A DNA stretch of 64,000 nucleotides from J054 sp965221985 (GTDB lineage Bacteria; Pseudomonadota; Gammaproteobacteria; Steroidobacterales; GCA-2729495): positions 2,790,001-2,854,000 of the forward strand of contig OZ244928.1 in NCBI GenBank assembly GCA_965221985.1, written 5' to 3'. The notes under the pieces were generated by a model. It had not been told where the DNA came from. It worked only from the letters and a program-made list of their open reading frames with translations, and did no database searches. Shown here piece after piece: positions 1 through 8,042 of this stretch (its first letter is position 1; every line of letters begins with the position of its first letter). A program made the translations under genes and the position numbers.

Positions 1-105
1 CCCACCTCCGGTGGCATTATCGTCGGCGTAAAAGGTTCCCGCCTGTATAGCGAATGATGCAAAAAGCCCCACTAAGAAAAGAAATCCTGAAATTCGTGCG
101 CCCAT
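1..105 (-). CDS. Secreted protein, N-terminal fragment (runs off the left edge)
   Basis: Only the first 35 codons are inside the window. The peptide starts MGARISGFLFLVGLFASF, with a short basic stretch and a hydrophobic core, followed by a small-residue AIQAG cleavage region. A Sec signal peptide is therefore clear. The mature part begins around GTFYADDNATGGG and is cut off. An AGGGAG ribosome site lies 8 nt before the ATG. The upstream region carries an unusual set of repeated hexamers and a 13-bp dyad (176-303). Because this genome has an exosortase A type gene region, a PEP-CTERM surface protein is one possibility, but the C-terminus that would show it is not visible. Function unknown. 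Confidence 0.7.
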   Translation of the reverse strand, partial: MGARISGFLFLVGLFASFAIQAGTFYADDNATGGG

Positions 106-175
106 AGCAAGTGCTCCCTAGTTTTTGGCTTTTGGGAAGACCGAATTTAAATCCAGTCCAGTTTACGCCGATTCT

Positions 176-303
176 GAAGTTACTTCTACTTAGTTTAGTA
201 AGTGCCGGTGGTAACTCCGTAACTTGTCGTCTTATTTCTAAGGAGTTTTTGCCGCTGGTCGCTTTGTCGCAATTATGATTCTACACAGGAAGTTACCACC
301 GGC
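176..303. repeat. Reiterated GTAACT/AGTTAC hexamers with a perfect 13-bp inverted repeat
   Basis: GCCGGTGGTAACT at 204-216 is matched by its exact reverse complement AGTTACCACCGGC at 291-303, 74 bp away. The hexamer AGTTAC also occurs at 178-183 and GTAACT at 219-224. GAAGTTAC is repeated at 176-183 and 289-296. The block lies in the 5' region of the leftward secreted-protein gene. It could be operator or enhancer sites for a regulator, or the ends of a roughly 100-bp MITE-like element. No flanking target duplication is visible. Confidence 0.6.
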
Positions 304-326
304 GCGGTAAATTCTATTAGATGGAC

Positions 327-458
327 TTACCCGAGTTTGACTGACAGCTCGTTGCTTAAAAACGAGGCTGTTTCAAAGGCCTCCGGACTGACGCCGCCGA
401 GGTGGCTGTGATGCCGTTTTGAATTGTAGAACATTTCGATGTGGTTAAAGATATCGGC
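327..458 (-). pseudogene. IS3-family transposase OrfB, C-terminal remnant
   Basis: Reading leftward, the frame from about 458 to the TAA at 327-329 encodes IFNHIEMFYNSKRHHSHLGG followed by VSPEAFE. This is the typical C-terminal end of an IS3-family DDE integrase, where the pattern is YIE.FYN..RRHS.LG..SP..FE. The frame has no start codon and loses family similarity upstream of about 460, meeting a stop at 522-524, so only about 43 residues survive. It differs from the end expected for the orfA/orfB pair at 3886-4383, which should finish WFNNRRLLEPIGNIPP. It therefore probably comes from a second IS3-family element. Confidence 0.75.
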
Positions 459-585
459 ATTTAGGGAGAACCCAGATGTCCTGGAAAGAGTGTAAGCCGA
501 TGGATGGTTAGACGAATGAACTCAATTCCGAATCGGGGCAATGATTTGTGCGATACTAAGATGCCCTGTTTAGCTATTTCAGTTT

Positions 586-2004
586 ATGTCTACGAGCTGC
601 ACACTCACGTTTGGGAGTGGTACGCGTATCATTGTTCCGGATTCACTGAATCTCATAACTACCTATGTTATGAGGGAACAGAGAGACTGGTTCGAAGATG
701 AAATAAGGTTCCTGCGCCGCCTGTTGAGAAAGGGACAAACGGCGATCGACATCGGCGCAAACTACGGCGTGTATACCTTGACTATGGCGGAGCTCGTCGG
801 AGCCGCCGGGCGCATATGGGCGTTTGAACCGGCGTCCAGAACTGCAGGCTATCTCGCAGATAGCCTGGCCGCCAATGCTTTCGAACATGTAATTCTGGAG
901 CGGAAAGCACTATCGTGCCGGAAGGGCAATGCACAGCTGTCTTTGAATGAAAACGCCGAACTCAACGCGATCATCCAGGGTGATGAGACGGAAGGAATAA
1001 CGGAGACCGTCGCGGTCGTGACTCTCGATGCTTGCATGGCCGAGCTTGGCTGGCACAACATCGATTTCCTGAAACTGGATGCAGAAGGCGAAGAAAGCAA
1101 TATTCTTAAAGGCGGACGCCGGTTTTTTGATGAAAACTCGCCACTCGTCCAGTACGAAATAAAGGCTGGCGACGATTTTCATTTCGAGCTTGTCGACGAA
1201 TTCGCGGAAATGGGCTATTCCTCTTATCGGCTGGTGCCAGGAATCAATGTCCTAGTTCCATTCAACGCCAGTGAACCCACCGATGACTACCAACTGAATC
1301 TATTCAGTTGCAAGAGTGATCGCGCTGCGCGGCTGGCCGACGATGGATACCTGGTCAAGCTCCCGGTTGACCGGCGATCCGAAGAGATTGATTCTGACAC
1401 CGGCCTCGGTAAACTCGATAACGGTGCTTATCTAACGTGGCTGGCCGAACTGGCGCAAACGGAATACGGGAAAATATTTGCCGACGACTGGAGAGAGATG
1501 GTATCCGCGGGCCGATGCAAGGAGATGGAGGCGGCCCTGTCGCTATATGCCACGTCGAGATTTTCATCTTCTTCGGGCGCCGACCGTTTCTTGGCTCTAG
1601 AGCAAAGCTTCACGCAGTTGAGATCACTGTGTAAAAAAGAGCCCAAGTATTTGCGTTTGTCGAGCCTCGCACGTGTCGCGCGGGACTATGGCGCACGCCG
1701 TATAGCCGTGAAGGCACTTGGGCAATTGTTTGAATTCGTTTCCGGGGGTGGCCAAGTTGACCCGAGAGAGCCATTTCTCGTGCCGGGGGAACGATTCGAT
1801 TCCGTCGCACCGCGAGCATCGGTGGCCGACTGGATTGCTGCAGCCGCACTGGAGGAGTTCGAACGGGCCGCAGCTTATTCATCCTACTATGCAGGCAAGA
1901 CTGCCGTAGAACGGCTGACGGTTATTCGGGACTTGGGATTTGGGGGCGATGAGATGCACCGCCGATTGGATCTCGTCAGGCAGCGTTTCAATGTGACTGA
2001 CTGA
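586..2004 (+). CDS. FkbM-family SAM-dependent methyltransferase with extra C-terminal domain
   Basis: A 472-residue protein. Residues about 20-230 form an FkbM methyltransferase domain: the SAM-binding loop IDIGANYGVYTL is at 54-65, the acidic end of strand 2 in AFEP at 79-82, and LKLDAEGEE at 162-170. FkbM enzymes O-methylate sugars or other glycan and antibiotic hydroxyls. The remaining 240 residues are helical and I do not recognise them. No good ribosome site precedes 586, but a stop lies 15 nt upstream in frame, so the start is this ATG or a later one. The gene converges on, and overlaps by 17 bp, a SPINDLY-type glycosyltransferase. The two lie between IS3 remnants, which suggests an acquired glycan-modification cassette. 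Confidence 0.85.
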   Translation: MSTSCTLTFGSGTRIIVPDSLNLITTYVMREQRDWFEDEIRFLRRLLRKGQTAIDIGANYGVYTLTMAELVGAAGRIWAFEPASRTAGYLADSLAANAFEHVILERKALSCRKGNAQLSLNENAELNAIIQGDETEGITETVAVVTLDACMAELGWHNIDFLKLDAEGEESNILKGGRRFFDENSPLVQYEIKAGDDFHFELVDEFAEMGYSSYRLVPGINVLVPFNASEPTDDYQLNLFSCKSDRAARLADDGYLVKLPVDRRSEEIDSDTGLGKLDNGAYLTWLAELAQTEYGKIFADDWREMVSAGRCKEMEAALSLYATSRFSSSSGADRFLALEQSFTQLRSLCKKEPKYLRLSSLARVARDYGARRIAVKALGQLFEFVSGGGQVDPREPFLVPGERFDSVAPRASVADWIAAAALEEFERAAAYSSYYAGKTAVERLTVIRDLGFGGDEMHRRLDLVRQRFNVTD

Positions 2005-3574
2005 TGTCGGAGTCGCCGGCTTTCTGCTGGTATTGCCGCCAAACCCCCTCCAGGGTCGGCTCCAGGGCGGCAACAAACCGGCCCGCGTCCATCAAAGGCG
2101 AACGCGCCATTTTGTTGCGCAATTGCAGTCGCATTGTGTTAAGTACATCGGGGCATTCGGCCAGGCGTTTGGCAATCCGGACGTAGTCGTCGTGACTGAC
2201 TGCGACGAGCTCCGGTAGCCCGACGTTAGTCAGTTGGCTCAGTCCGACTCTCGAAATGTGTTTCTCACCGACCAGAGTGATTACTGGAACCCCCATCCAC
2301 AAGGCATCGCAGGTCGTCGTCGTGCCGCTGTAAGGAAACGGATCAAGTGCTATATCGGTTTCGTGATAGCGTTTGAAATGATCCTCTGGTTCGTCCATGC
2401 CGGGAACGACAACGAGCCTGTCAGTATGGATATCGTGCACCGAGAAAAGCAACTCGATACTGTCCCGGATCAACGGAGTTTCGAGAGAAGGGTATTTGAT
2501 TAGCAATTTCGAACCGGGAACCGCGTGCAGGATCCTGGCCCAGACGGCGATAACGGTCGGATTCAACTTATATGGATTATTGAAGGATCCGAAAGTGATA
2601 TAGCCCTTCTCCATAGCTGGAGTATTCCGAACTTCGGGCGCGCTGGGAGACGGTAAGAATACGGAAAACGTTTCGGGCAGGCGGATTAGTTTTTCCGTGT
2701 GAATCCGGTCCGCAATTCCGTCGACGGGATCGGTGAATACGTCGACTATTCTATAGTCAATACAGTCCAGTCCCGTCGTGCCAGGATATCCGATCCATGT
2801 AAGCTGCAGCGGGGCTGGCTTGTGGCAGAATATTCGGAGTGTCTCGACTTCCGTGTACCCGTCAAGATCGATCAATATGTCGATACCATCAGTCTGGATC
2901 TTTTTCGCCGCTGCCTCCGAATTCATTCCGAAAAGATGGCGGTAGAGATGGGCCGACTCCTTGAAGCGTTCGGTCGTTGCATCCTGAATCTGGCCGGTGT
3001 TGTATATAAACACTTGATACTCGTCGCTGTGCGTTTCGATCACGGGCAACAGGAAATATGACACAGAATGGGTTCGCATCTTGGAACCGACGTAACCCAG
3101 TCTGATGGGACCAGTCTTCTTTGGGTACGCGGAAAACAACCGGGGCGTTTGACCCTCGATGAAGTTTCCGATCGACCTGATGAATCCGAACTCCTCCTCA
3201 GGATCGATGCCTGGGCAATATTGCATCGAAAATATGACCTCTTGCCAGTTCGGTAGATAGTCTGCCTGACAAGCCGCCGCCCGCCTGAATGCTTCGACAG
3301 AATCCGGATGCCTCAGTCGCATTCGATACATCCAGCCGAGCAAATGCTGCGGTTCATGGTTTTCCGGCGCCAATTCCGCGGCCCGACTGAGATATTGCTC
3401 AGCTAGTTCGAAATTGTTCATCGTCAGATAGATCGAACCTAGCGCGAGATTTGCCCCGGGGTGCTCTGGATGACTGTCGAGTACTTTTTTGACAAGAGCT
3501 TCCGCCTGATCCAGCGCGCCGGACCGCTGGTTTGTCCTTGCAATCTGCAGGCGAAAATCGATGGACTCGTTCAT
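1988..3574 (-). CDS. TPR-containing SPINDLY/OGT-family glycosyltransferase (GT41)
   Basis: A 528-residue protein with two or three tetratricopeptide repeats (about residues 5-105) followed by a GT41 catalytic region. Conserved pieces are RTHSVSYF, whose His169 is in the position of the OGT active-site histidine, LTWIGYPGTTGL at 258-269, FNNPYKLNP with the nucleotide-binding Lys336, and DPFPYSGTTTTCDALWMGVP at 411-430. Family members transfer a sugar, often GlcNAc, to Ser/Thr of proteins; the substrate here is unknown. There is no signal peptide, so it should act in the cytoplasm. It converges with the FkbM methyltransferase. A possible target is a flagellar or surface protein, but none is visible nearby. 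Confidence 0.85.
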   Translation of the reverse strand: MNESIDFRLQIARTNQRSGALDQAEALVKKVLDSHPEHPGANLALGSIYLTMNNFELAEQYLSRAAELAPENHEPQHLLGWMYRMRLRHPDSVEAFRRAAACQADYLPNWQEVIFSMQYCPGIDPEEEFGFIRSIGNFIEGQTPRLFSAYPKKTGPIRLGYVGSKMRTHSVSYFLLPVIETHSDEYQVFIYNTGQIQDATTERFKESAHLYRHLFGMNSEAAAKKIQTDGIDILIDLDGYTEVETLRIFCHKPAPLQLTWIGYPGTTGLDCIDYRIVDVFTDPVDGIADRIHTEKLIRLPETFSVFLPSPSAPEVRNTPAMEKGYITFGSFNNPYKLNPTVIAVWARILHAVPGSKLLIKYPSLETPLIRDSIELLFSVHDIHTDRLVVVPGMDEPEDHFKRYHETDIALDPFPYSGTTTTCDALWMGVPVITLVGEKHISRVGLSQLTNVGLPELVAVSHDDYVRIAKRLAECPDVLNTMRLQLRNKMARSPLMDAGRFVAALEPTLEGVWRQYQQKAGDSDISQSH

Positions 3575-3885
3575 TCTGGAAATAGATCGGCGGGGAAATC
3601 GGCCGATTCGAACCGAATAATTTCTAGAGTAGTCAGCAAATCTCTGGCTCGGCGCATGGGATGATTTTGCTGAATAGATTTAGAATACAAATGATAGTGC
3701 GTGGCATCAGCTGTCTCAATCGTACAGCCACCAGTTATGTCTGATTAAAGGCCTGCTCACCGTTGTCTATAGCATGTTCGTCTGGCATTCGTCACTGTCG
3801 ATACCGAACCGAGACTAAGAGTCTACGTCGATGATCCCTCATACTGGCGGGATTTTCGCAATTTGTACACCTCTTAATATTCTTT
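3575..3885. other. Intergenic stretch, no gene recognised
   Basis: This roughly 310-bp stretch lies upstream of the SPINDLY-type gene and must hold its promoter. I see no convincing coding frame, tRNA or terminator in it. It is more AT-rich than the housekeeping block to its right. It lies between that gene and the decayed IS3 element, so it may be scarred IS or islet DNA. Confidence 0.5.
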
Positions 3886-4066
3886 CTAGGGATTCAGGGT
3901 ATCGCGATCGCTGTGGTGAATGAGATCGTCTGACTTACCGCGGGCATGAATCGCTTGCTCCAACGCCTCCAGTACCAGATCGCTCCTGAGCGACGTCCGG
4001 TAGCAAGCGACAAATTGGCTCGACCCCGTATCGATCCTTGTGATTGTCGATGCAGCGGACTATCAC
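3886..4066 (-). pseudogene. IS3-family transposase OrfB, two out-of-frame fragments
   Basis: A GTG at 4066-4064 overlaps the orfA stop and reads VIVRCIDNHKDRYGVEPICR then LLP, the usual OrfB N-terminus (FIDDHR..YGVEPICRVLP). About 27 codons in, the sequence jumps to a different frame reading DLVLEALEQAIHARGKSDDL then IHHSDRD. That matches the later DDE-core segment around the second catalytic Asp (LVHHSDRG). Roughly 150 residues between the two pieces are deleted, and a TAG at 3886-3888 ends the second. No catalytic core remains. Confidence 0.8.
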
Positions 4067-4383
4067 TTCAGTCGGCGGTCAAGCTCCGCCTGGGCAAAAA
4101 ACGCTGAGGCCGACTTCAAGATCTCGTTGGCCCGCTTCAGTTCAAGGTTCACGCGCCTCAGCGCCTTGAGTTCTTCAAGCTCTGACGTTGTCCGAACGGG
4201 ACGTCGACCATCGTCAATCTCTGACCGCTGCACCCACTTACGCAGCGTCTCTGGCGTACAGCCAATCTTCTCCGCGATCAATACAATCGTCGCCCAGCGG
4301 GAAGAATGAGCAGACTCCTGTTCGTGAACCATGCGTACAGCTCGTTCCCGGACTGCCCGGGAATATCGGGTTGCTCTTGTCAT
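4063..4383 (-). CDS. IS3-family transposase OrfA
   Basis: A 106-residue protein of the IS3 OrfA type. It has an N-terminal helix-turn-helix (RYSRAVRERAVRMV, then IAEKIGCTPETLRKWV, about residues 6-51). A leucine-rich coiled segment follows (ELKALRRVNLELKRANEIL), and it ends in the ASAFFAQAELDRR sequence seen just before the OrfB junction in this subgroup. OrfA binds the terminal repeats and is normally joined to OrfB by programmed frameshifting. The frame is intact, but its partner is broken, so it should not support transposition. At most it may repress related elements. Confidence 0.9.
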   Translation of the reverse strand: MTRATRYSRAVRERAVRMVHEQESAHSSRWATIVLIAEKIGCTPETLRKWVQRSEIDDGRRPVRTTSELEELKALRRVNLELKRANEILKSASAFFAQAELDRRLK

Positions 4384-4442
4384 CGGGGTATCCTCTCAAC
4401 ATAAAAGGTCTCCGGCAAACACAGGGTAATTCATTGTTCCTC

Positions 4443-4516
4443 ATGGTCATGGCTTGCGCCTCAACTCGATTTACGTTTGCAAAACCAGTTTAGTTGTTAG
4501 AGTGAGCCATGACCAT
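4443..4516. repeat. 12-bp perfect inverted repeat between the IS3 end and truD
   Basis: ATGGTCATGGCT at 4443-4454 is repeated as its reverse complement AGCCATGACCAT at 4505-4516, with 50 bp between the arms. It lies immediately outside the IS3 terminus and before the truD stop. It could be the scar of another small element or a weak transcription end for the long minus-strand block. No T-tract follows either arm. Confidence 0.5.
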
Positions 4517-4535
4517 TGTGCTATTACTACGGGTC

Positions 4536-5594
4536 TCAATCTGTGGGCCTGGATGAGCCCCTAAGTCCCGGCGGTGCTGAAAAATCGCCCAGCTCGCGCG
4601 CGACGACGGTGGCATAGGTACCCTTGGGCAGCGAAAAACCGAGCGCCAAGTCGCGTCCTTGCCAGCTCCATTCCATGGCCTGAGGTATCAAGCGCAATGC
4701 GCGACGCGACATACGCGGGCGAAATTTCGCGAGTGATTCAAGGGTTTCCGGAAAGCCAGCGAACCATTCTTGTTCCCTTGCCAAGGCTTCTCCGCGGTTT
4801 TGATTTTCGCCCTCGCCCCACAACAGGCCACCACCTGATTCGGGATCCTCACGCTGCCCGGCAAGCTCGCTAGGCAAGCGCTGCAACCAAGTGCTATCTG
4901 CGACACGAGTCGCCAGATAGCCGTTAAACAGCGCAGAACGAACCGCCGACAAACCGAAGCTACGTCGATTGCGATCACGCAGTGCGCGCGGAGATCCGAG
5001 CAAATCCAAATTTCCGCCCGCAAGCCCAAAACGTTGCGCACCAAAATAATTGGGCACACCTTGCGCAGCGATAATGGCAAGACGGCGGTTAGCCAGGTCA
5101 CGCTCGCCGCGAAAGTTTCGCAATTTCAATTGAAACTCATTCGCAGAAAGCGCACCGATGCGCAGTTTTTGACTGTGCCGTTTTGTATGAAGAATTTCTA
5201 CGCCCGGCAATGTTGGCAATACGGGATCCGCTTTGGCCGGCAAGTGCAGACTAAACCACTGATAGGTCAAGGCATGACGATCTTTGAGACCCGCGTAGCC
5301 GACCGCGACGCGCGGCAGGCCGAACGCCCGTGCAAGTTCCCGCGCCACCCACCGTGTGTTTTGAGCGCGCTTTCTGACCCATAGATAAAGATGCTCGCCC
5401 TGACCCGATAAATCGTACGCCAAAGTTTCACGAACCTGAAAATCCTCGACTTGGCTGCGCAATAGGCCCACGCCCAAACTCCGACCCCAGGCTCGCGGCA
5501 GGCTAGCTAAGTCGGCGGCAGCCGCTAGTCGGGTTGCTTCGGAATCCGCGGACGCCATCTGCACGCTACTCGGCAGGTGCAGCGCTGGGGTCAT
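4536..5594 (-). CDS. truD: tRNA pseudouridine(13) synthase TruD
   Basis: Makes pseudouridine at position 13 of tRNA-Glu and other tRNAs. The 352-residue frame carries GYAGLKDRHALTYQWFS (about 99-115) with the catalytic Asp105, and NYFGAQRFG at 182-190, both hallmarks of TruD. The family usually starts near the LPRAWG segment. The ATG at 5594 overlaps the ftsB end by 29 bp, whereas the ATG at 5558 (second Met, MASADSEATR) lies 7 bp after the ftsB stop and is an attractive alternative. In other gammaproteobacteria ispD and ispF lie between ftsB and truD; here they are absent. The C-terminus is intact although IS debris follows. Confidence 0.93.
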   Translation of the reverse strand: MTPALHLPSSVQMASADSEATRLAAAADLASLPRAWGRSLGVGLLRSQVEDFQVRETLAYDLSGQGEHLYLWVRKRAQNTRWVARELARAFGLPRVAVGYAGLKDRHALTYQWFSLHLPAKADPVLPTLPGVEILHTKRHSQKLRIGALSANEFQLKLRNFRGERDLANRRLAIIAAQGVPNYFGAQRFGLAGGNLDLLGSPRALRDRNRRSFGLSAVRSALFNGYLATRVADSTWLQRLPSELAGQREDPESGGGLLWGEGENQNRGEALAREQEWFAGFPETLESLAKFRPRMSRRALRLIPQAMEWSWQGRDLALGFSLPKGTYATVVARELGDFSAPPGLRGSSRPTD

Positions 5595-5880
5595 CTCCCA
5601 TGATGTAGAAGGTCTCTTTTGGCGCTATCAATCCCAGATCAGACCGTGCGCGCTCCTCTAGCGCAGAGAAGCCTTGCCTAAGATCACCCACTTCCGCGTC
5701 TAAGCGCTTATTTCGCTCCGCCAGCCGCGCATTTTCTGCGGATTGATAGGCGACCTGATCTCGCAGGCGTCGAACCTCTGCAAAACCGTCGTCAGACACC
5801 CACAATTTGAACTGCAGCAGGACAAGCATGGCAGCCAATACCAGCAAGGCAGCGCGCAAAATTAGGGGCCTAGCTGGCAT
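5566..5880 (-). CDS. ftsB: Cell division protein FtsB
   Basis: A small bitopic membrane protein of the FtsQLB divisome subcomplex. The 104 residues show a short cytoplasmic start, one membrane segment (LRAALLVLAAMLVLLQFKLW, about 8-27), then a charged coiled-coil (about 30-75), and a tail ending near GDDPSAAPAE. It is within the usual 90-110 residue range. It begins 3 bp after the eno stop, the conserved eno-ftsB pairing. The coiled-coil segment should pair with FtsL in the periplasm. Confidence 0.92.
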   Translation of the reverse strand: MPARPLILRAALLVLAAMLVLLQFKLWVSDDGFAEVRRLRDQVAYQSAENARLAERNKRLDAEVGDLRQGFSALEERARSDLGLIAPKETFYIMGDDPSAAPAE

Positions 5881-5883
5881 GGC

Positions 5884-7164
5884 TCAGAGACCCACCGGAA
5901 ATGCCGCTGCACCCGCGTATTCGGCCTCGGCACCCAGGATCTCCGCAATACGTAGAAGCTGGTTGTACTTGGACATACGATCCGAGCGGCACAAAGAACC
6001 CGTTTTGATTTGCGTCGCGCGCGTACCGACGGAAATATCGGCAATAGTTGCATCGGAAGTTTCACCGGAACGATGAGAAACAACCGCTGAATACCCTGCG
6101 TCCACCGCCATATCGATGGCCGCCAGAGTTTCGGTTAAGGTGCCAATTTGGTTGGGCTTAATCAATATTGAATTGGCGATGCCTTCCTTGATGCCCTGTG
6201 TCAGAATCTGTGTGTTAGTCACAAACAAGTCATCGCCAACGAGTTGGATTCGATTCCCGAGCGCCTTAGTCAGCAATTGCCACCCCTCCCAGTCATCTTC
6301 GGACATACCATCTTCAATGGTAATAATGGGATAGTGGTCGACCAGGGATTTCAGATAATCGGAGAATTCTTGTGCATTAAAGGCCTTACCCTCTGACTCA
6401 AGACGGTAAGTACCCTCAGAATAAAATTCCGAACTGGCCACGTCCAGGCCCAGGTAGATATCTTTCCCTGCCACCAGCCCGGCTTTTTCGATGGCCAATT
6501 GAATCGTATCCAAAGCCGCTGCATTGGAAGGAAGGTCTGGGGCAAAACCGCCCTCATCACCCACGGCCGTATTCAGACCCTGAGAATTTAGAACGGATTT
6601 CAAAGCATGAAAAACCTCCACACCTTGACGTAGCGCCTCACCAAAGGAATCCGCACCAACGGGCAGGATCATGAACTCTTGAATATCAACGCTATTATCC
6701 GCATGAGCACCACCGTTAATGATGTTCATCATAGGCACCGGCATTACCCGCGCATCGGCCTGCAGACAACGAAACAAGGGCAAGCCCCGCTCCACCGTTG
6801 CAGCCTGCGCCGTCGCGAGGGAAACGGCCAATAGCGCATTCGCGCCTAGCTTGCCCTTGTTGTCTGACCCATCCAATTCGATGAGTTGCTGATCTAAACC
6901 AGCTTGATCTAGCCCGTCGTGGCCAACAAGGCTATCGCGAATGACGCCGTTAACATTGGCGACCGCCTTGAGCACGCCTTTGCCCAAATATCGGGACGCA
7001 TCGCCATCACGCAATTCGACGGCTTCTCGCGCTCCCGTAGAGGCTCCCGAGGGTACAGCGGCGCGACCCAAGGCACCGCTGGCCAAGCGAACATCCGCTT
7101 CGACGGTGGGATTGCCTCGTGAATCTATGATTTCACGCCCAAGAATTGCTTCTATCTGACTCAT
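5884..7164 (-). CDS. eno: Enolase
   Basis: Interconverts 2-phosphoglycerate and phosphoenolpyruvate in glycolysis; in related bacteria it is also part of the RNA degradosome. The 426-residue protein is full length. It has GASTGAREAVELRDGD near the N-terminus, INGGAHADNSVDIQEFM in the middle, the signature ILIKPNQIGTLTET, and SHRSGETSDATIADISVGT carrying the active-site loop. The residue after the catalytic lysine in the signature is Pro, where Phe or Val is more usual. A GAGAG sequence precedes the ATG. It lies between kdsA and ftsB, as in many gammaproteobacteria. Confidence 0.97.
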   Translation of the reverse strand: MSQIEAILGREIIDSRGNPTVEADVRLASGALGRAAVPSGASTGAREAVELRDGDASRYLGKGVLKAVANVNGVIRDSLVGHDGLDQAGLDQQLIELDGSDNKGKLGANALLAVSLATAQAATVERGLPLFRCLQADARVMPVPMMNIINGGAHADNSVDIQEFMILPVGADSFGEALRQGVEVFHALKSVLNSQGLNTAVGDEGGFAPDLPSNAAALDTIQLAIEKAGLVAGKDIYLGLDVASSEFYSEGTYRLESEGKAFNAQEFSDYLKSLVDHYPIITIEDGMSEDDWEGWQLLTKALGNRIQLVGDDLFVTNTQILTQGIKEGIANSILIKPNQIGTLTETLAAIDMAVDAGYSAVVSHRSGETSDATIADISVGTRATQIKTGSLCRSDRMSKYNQLLRIAEILGAEAEYAGAAAFPVGL

Positions 7165-7202
7165 ATACTCTCTCGATAATTTCGACCAGGCTTAAATGCC
7201 AT

Positions 7203-8042
7203 TTAGGCTAACAACGCCTGCTCAATGTAAGGCGTCGTTTTCACGGCACGGTCAACCCGCGTCAAAGTTTCCAATAGTTCTTTCATCTGACCCAAGGGCC
7301 AGGCATTGGGCCCATCGCTGAGGGCCTGAGCGGGATCTGGGTGTGTCTCCATAAAAATCCCGCTGACGCCGGCGGCAACTGCGGCCCGCGCTAATACCGG
7401 CACAAATTCTCGCTGACCTCCCGACGACCCCCCGCGCCCGCCCGGAAGCTGGACCGAATGCGTCGCATCGAATACCACGGGGCAGCCGGTTTGACGAAGT
7501 ATTGCCAAGGAGCGCATGTCTGCCACGAGATTGTTATAGCCAAAACTAAATCCACGTTCGCAAACCATGATCGATTGATTACCGGTACTACGCGCTTTAT
7601 CTACGACGTTGGTCATTTCTTTCGGCGAAAGAAACTGACCCTTCTTAATATTCACCGGCTTGCGTGTCGCCGCCACGCGCAAAATAAAGTTGGTCTGCCG
7701 GCATAGAAATGCCGGTGTTTGTAGTACATCAACTACCTCAGCCACTTCGTCAATGGGCGTATCTTCATGAACGTCGGTAAGCACGGGCAAGCCGATCTGC
7801 CGACGCACTTCACTCAGAATATGCAAACCCGACTCCATACCGGGCCCACGAAAACTATCGACTGATGAGCGATTCGCTTTGTCGTAGGAGGCTTTGAATA
7901 CGCAAGGCAACTCTAGCGCCGCAGTGATGCTTTTGAGCTCACCGGCGATATCCAGCGTCAGAGCCTCATCTTCGATTACGCAAGGACCGGCGATTAAGAA
8001 TAGCGGCTTGTCGGCGCCTAGCTCGAAATCCAGCAACGTCAT
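7203..8042 (-). CDS. kdsA: 3-deoxy-D-manno-octulosonate 8-phosphate (KDO8P) synthase
   Basis: Condenses phosphoenolpyruvate with arabinose 5-phosphate to make KDO8P for the lipopolysaccharide inner core. The 279-residue protein is of normal length and contains LIAGPCVIEDE near residue 16, VFKASYDKANRSS, LTDVHE, and VFDATHSVQLPGG, all typical of KdsA. The ATG overlaps the pyrG stop in an ATGA arrangement, so the two are probably translationally coupled. Its PEP substrate comes from the product of the next gene, eno. Confidence 0.96.
   Translation of the reverse strand: MTLLDFELGADKPLFLIAGPCVIEDEALTLDIAGELKSITAALELPCVFKASYDKANRSSVDSFRGPGMESGLHILSEVRRQIGLPVLTDVHEDTPIDEVAEVVDVLQTPAFLCRQTNFILRVAATRKPVNIKKGQFLSPKEMTNVVDKARSTGNQSIMVCERGFSFGYNNLVADMRSLAILRQTGCPVVFDATHSVQLPGGRGGSSGGQREFVPVLARAAVAAGVSGIFMETHPDPAQALSDGPNAWPLGQMKELLETLTRVDRAVKTTPYIEQALLA

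Larger units (their letters stand above)
3886..4433 (-). mobile_element. Degenerate IS3-family insertion sequence (5' end, orfA, broken orfB)
   Basis: The outer end is visible at 4406-4433. Read on the minus strand it begins TGAATTACCCTGTGTTTGCC and continues GGAGACC, close to the usual TGAACCGCCCCGGGTTTGCCGGAGAC-like terminus of one IS3 subgroup. Inside come orfA and, overlapping it, a frameshifted and internally deleted orfB. The distal end of the element and its inverted repeat are missing, so it cannot move by itself. It sits just downstream of truD. Confidence 0.8.

Noticed and set aside
193..208. Possible sigma-54 promoter (GGCAC -24 element) reading toward the left-edge secreted-protein gene
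   Set aside because: The -24 side matches well, but the base pair at the strict -12 position is AC rather than GC, so it does not meet the GG-N10-GC rule. Kept only as a reason to look at the region again.
504..701. A small gene upstream of and overlapping the FkbM methyltransferase start
   Set aside because: It overlaps the clearly coding FkbM frame, has no ribosome site and no recognisable motif.
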